A DNA stretch of 64,000 nt, taken from NCBI GenBank assembly GCA_003225315.1, contig QHZD01000018.1, forward strand, positions 248,001 to 312,000, read 5' to 3'. The position numbers were made by a program, and so were the translations under genes. This DNA comes from Acidobacteriota bacterium (lineage in GTDB: Bacteria; Acidobacteriota; Terriglobia; Acidiferrales; UBA7541). Positions within the stretch are counted from its first letter, which is position 1. Each line of letters starts with the position of its first letter. The notes under the pieces were generated by a model that saw nothing but the letters and a program-made list of their open reading frames with translations, was not told the DNA's origin and made no database searches. This document shows, piece by piece, positions 62,113-64,000 of this stretch.

Positions 62113-62938
62113 AGCGACGATCGGCAAAAACATGCAACCACTCCTGAGAGTCGAAAACCTGGTGAAGCGTTATGCGAAGCAGAGTCTTGCTGGCACTCCG
62201 GAGGAGTTCCTTGCCTTGGATGGAGTGTCCTTCACAGTTTTTCCAGGGACGACTCTGGCAGTAGTCGGGGAATCGGGGTCGGGCAAAAGCACTCTTGCCG
62301 CTTGTCTAGCCTGTCTTGAATCCCCTACGGCAGGAAGTATTTGGTTTGCGGGAAGAGAGATTGCCAAACTTGAGGAGCGCGCGAGCCGGCAAATTCGCCC
62401 GCAAATTCAGGTCATATTTCAAGATCCCGCAAGCTCTTTGAACCCAAGATGGAGCGTGATGGAGGTACTTGCTGAGCCGTTGATTCTGCAGCGCAAATTC
62501 ACACGCGAAGAAATAGACCGGGGCATCTCTTCGTTGCTCGAACGAGTTGGTCTTTCTCCAGACATTGTGGAACGCTCTCCGACGGAGTTGAGCGGCGGCC
62601 AGCGTCAGAGGCTGGCCATCGCTCGAGCATTGGCACTCGAACCCAAGCTTCTGATTCTGGATGAGGCGCTTTCGGCTCTTGACTGTTCCGTGCAGGCGCA
62701 AATAGCAAACCTCTTGGTGGAGTTGCAAGGCTCTCTGGAAATGACGTATCTGTTCATTACGCATGACCTGGCCATGGCAGCTCACCTTGCTGACGAGATC
62801 GCCGTCATGGACCGTGGCAGGATCGTTGAGCAGGGACAGGCGCAAAAAATCTTGAAACAACCAGAGCAGGAAACCACGCGTCAACTGCTGGCAGCCGTGC
62901 CTAGACTCACTCTCGTTCCGCCGTTGTTGGAGCAATGA
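62102..62938 (+). CDS. dppF: oligopeptide ABC transporter ATP-binding protein (DppF/OppF type)
   Basis: A 278-residue ATPase: Walker A 'GESGSGKSTLAACLACLE', 'QVIFQDPASSLNPRWSVMEVLAEPL' (Q-loop, typical of OppF), signature 'LSGGQRQRLAIARAL', Walker B 'LLILDEALSALD'. The 'LDEALSALD' differs from the common 'DEPTSALD' but keeps the catalytic Glu. Its start overlaps dppD, and its stop overlaps the permease start. An ATG at 62132 is an alternative start nearer the domain. Confidence 0.9.
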   Translation: MKVEATIGKNMQPLLRVENLVKRYAKQSLAGTPEEFLALDGVSFTVFPGTTLAVVGESGSGKSTLAACLACLESPTAGSIWFAGREIAKLEERASRQIRPQIQVIFQDPASSLNPRWSVMEVLAEPLILQRKFTREEIDRGISSLLERVGLSPDIVERSPTELSGGQRQRLAIARALALEPKLLILDEALSALDCSVQAQIANLLVELQGSLEMTYLFITHDLAMAAHLADEIAVMDRGRIVEQGQAQKILKQPEQETTRQLLAAVPRLTLVPPLLEQ

Positions 62939-63912
62939 TGCGCTACTTGCTGCGCCGGCTCGGTCACGCCTTGCTCTTATTGGCTGGAGTGTCTGTTCTT
63001 ACGTTTCTCTTCACGGCCTTGGCTCCCGGAACGTACTTCGACGAAATGCGTATGAACCCGCAGATTGCGCCGGAGACAATAGCAGCGTTGCGTGCTCAAT
63101 ACGGTCTCGACAAACCGCTTCCTCTTCGATATGCATCCTGGTTAAGTTCCTTAGTTCATGGAGAGATGGGATTTTCTTTCGCTTACAACAGTCCCGTAGC
63201 GCCACTTCTGCTGGTGCGCGCGGGGAACACGCTGCTCCTGACAATCACATCCACGCTGCTTGCTTGGGCGATCGCTCTACCACTCGGGACATGGAGCGCG
63301 GAACGTATGGGGCGACTGCCGGACCGCTTGCTCTCTTGGGGAACCGCGATGCTCTTGGTAATCCCCGACCTGGCGCTTGCTCTTGGACTCTTGGTGCTTG
63401 CTGTACGAAGCGGATGGTTTCCGACGGGAGGAATGGCGTCTGTCGGTTTTGAAACTCTCTCGCCCTTCAATAAACTGCGCGATGTGGCCTTGCACATGAT
63501 TCTGCCCGTCACGGCCCTCGTGCTTTCAACTCTGCCGTTGCTCTTTCGTCATGTTCGTGCAGCCATTGCGGACATTCTCGACGCCCCATTTCTTCTCGCC
63601 GCATTGGGGCATGGGATCCCGAAACGCACGCTTCTATATCGCTACGCGCTTCCGGCCGCAGCGAATCCTCTTATATCTCTGTTTGGTTTTAGCATCGGTA
63701 TGTTGTTGAGCGGATCGCTGCTCATTGAAGTTGTGATGAGCTGGCCGGGCCTGGGCCCGCTATTGTTGGAGGCCATTCTGGCGCGCGATCTATACGTAGT
63801 TATCGGAGGTATCCTTTTCTCGACATTTTTCCTGGTCGGAGGAAATTTGTTCGCCGATTTACTTCTTTATTGGGCGGATCCCCGAATCCGGACAGAGAGC
63901 AACGCCCAATGA
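62935..63912 (+). CDS. dppB: peptide ABC transporter permease (DppB type)
   Basis: A 325-residue, six-helix permease. 'MRYLLRRLGHALLLLAGVSVLTFLFTALAPGTYF' is the usual DppB start (first helix followed by the periplasmic LAPGD-like loop), and 'LLAALGHGIPKRTLLYRYALPAAANPLISLFG' is the EAA loop contacting the ATPase. The ATG overlaps dppF (ATGA), and its stop overlaps dppC. Confidence 0.92.
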   Translation: MMRYLLRRLGHALLLLAGVSVLTFLFTALAPGTYFDEMRMNPQIAPETIAALRAQYGLDKPLPLRYASWLSSLVHGEMGFSFAYNSPVAPLLLVRAGNTLLLTITSTLLAWAIALPLGTWSAERMGRLPDRLLSWGTAMLLVIPDLALALGLLVLAVRSGWFPTGGMASVGFETLSPFNKLRDVALHMILPVTALVLSTLPLLFRHVRAAIADILDAPFLLAALGHGIPKRTLLYRYALPAAANPLISLFGFSIGMLLSGSLLIEVVMSWPGLGPLLLEAILARDLYVVIGGILFSTFFLVGGNLFADLLLYWADPRIRTESNAQ

Positions 63913-64000
63913 AGATGCAGCGCGCTCTTACGAGATGGCTTCTTGCCCTTGGCGCGCTCCATGGGACTGTGGTCTGTGCGGGTTTCTTCGCTCCGTATGA
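63909..64000 (+). CDS. dppC: peptide ABC transporter permease (DppC type), N-terminus only
   Basis: The ATG at 63909 overlaps the dppB stop (ATGA). The 30 visible codons give one hydrophobic helix ending 'VCAGFFAPYD', the usual DppC opening before its 'AGFxAPYDP' periplasmic loop. The gene continues beyond the window. Substrate-binding protein not seen here. Confidence 0.8.
   Translation, partial: MKMQRALTRWLLALGALHGTVVCAGFFAPY

Overview
This 64 kb window looks like chromosomal DNA of a GC-rich Acidobacteriota bacterium (Terriglobia-like). The clues are a VWA protein of the acidobacterial type, a PadR regulator next to a large ADOP-type (duplicated MacB/FtsX) permease, paired CRTAC1/ASPIC-UnbV beta-propeller proteins, and a TPR-multihaem cytochrome. 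This assignment is inference; no rRNA or other taxonomic marker is present.

Layout. 1-9 kb: housekeeping genes (MFS transporter, AI-2E permease, Lon-like protease, VOC protein, VWA protein, two unknown envelope proteins). 9.2-12.2 kb: a possible defence locus, with a TIR/deoxyribosyltransferase-like domain fused to a PD-(D/E)XK domain, followed in the same reading frame, after one TAG codon, by an Mrr-like nuclease; then an unknown membrane-anchored TPR protein. 12.8-28.0 kb: a transposable (Mu-like) phage element. Its structural genes point left (S24-like regulator, RRM protein, capsid, small genes, tape measure) and its early genes point right (regulators, split MuA-type DDE transposase, MuB-type ATPase, GemA-like protein, secreted protein, glycosyltransferase, two excisionase-like proteins). 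It lacks recognisable terminase, portal and lysis genes, and has +1 frameshifts in the transposase and tape measure, so it is probably defective or a satellite. 28.5-29.5 kb: a VapBC module bracketed by a 74-bp direct repeat of the 3' end of queF. 30-35 kb: tRNA-Glu(CTC), glutamine synthetase, PadR plus ADOP permease. 35-45.4 kb: a leftward respiratory/stress-type cluster of MFS, histidine kinase, response regulator, CRTAC1 protein, pentahaem-TPR cytochrome, an AhpD-like peroxidase and a second CRTAC1 protein. 45.5-57.6 kb: an oxidoreductase and ribulose-5-phosphate epimerase on the plus strand, then on the minus strand an almost complete pentose-phosphate/glycolytic operon (tkt, rpiB, tal, pgi, gnd, zwf, pgl, fba). 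57.8-61 kb: a second NarL-type two-component system. 61.1 kb to the end: an oligopeptide ABC transporter (dppD, dppF, dppB and the start of dppC).

The most notable observation is the AhpD-like gene at 36698-37264. Its redox motif reads Cys-His-Tyr-TGA, with an in-frame TGA exactly where the second Cys of CxxC belongs. A perfect 7-bp hairpin with a GUU loop starts 10 nt after it, at the position expected for a bacterial SECIS element. It is best read as one selenoprotein gene rather than two ORF fragments. Other points of interest are the in-frame amber codon between two nuclease modules, the queF-repeat-bracketed toxin-antitoxin island, the S24-like phage regulator without its catalytic Ser, and the phage RRM protein coupled to the capsid gene.
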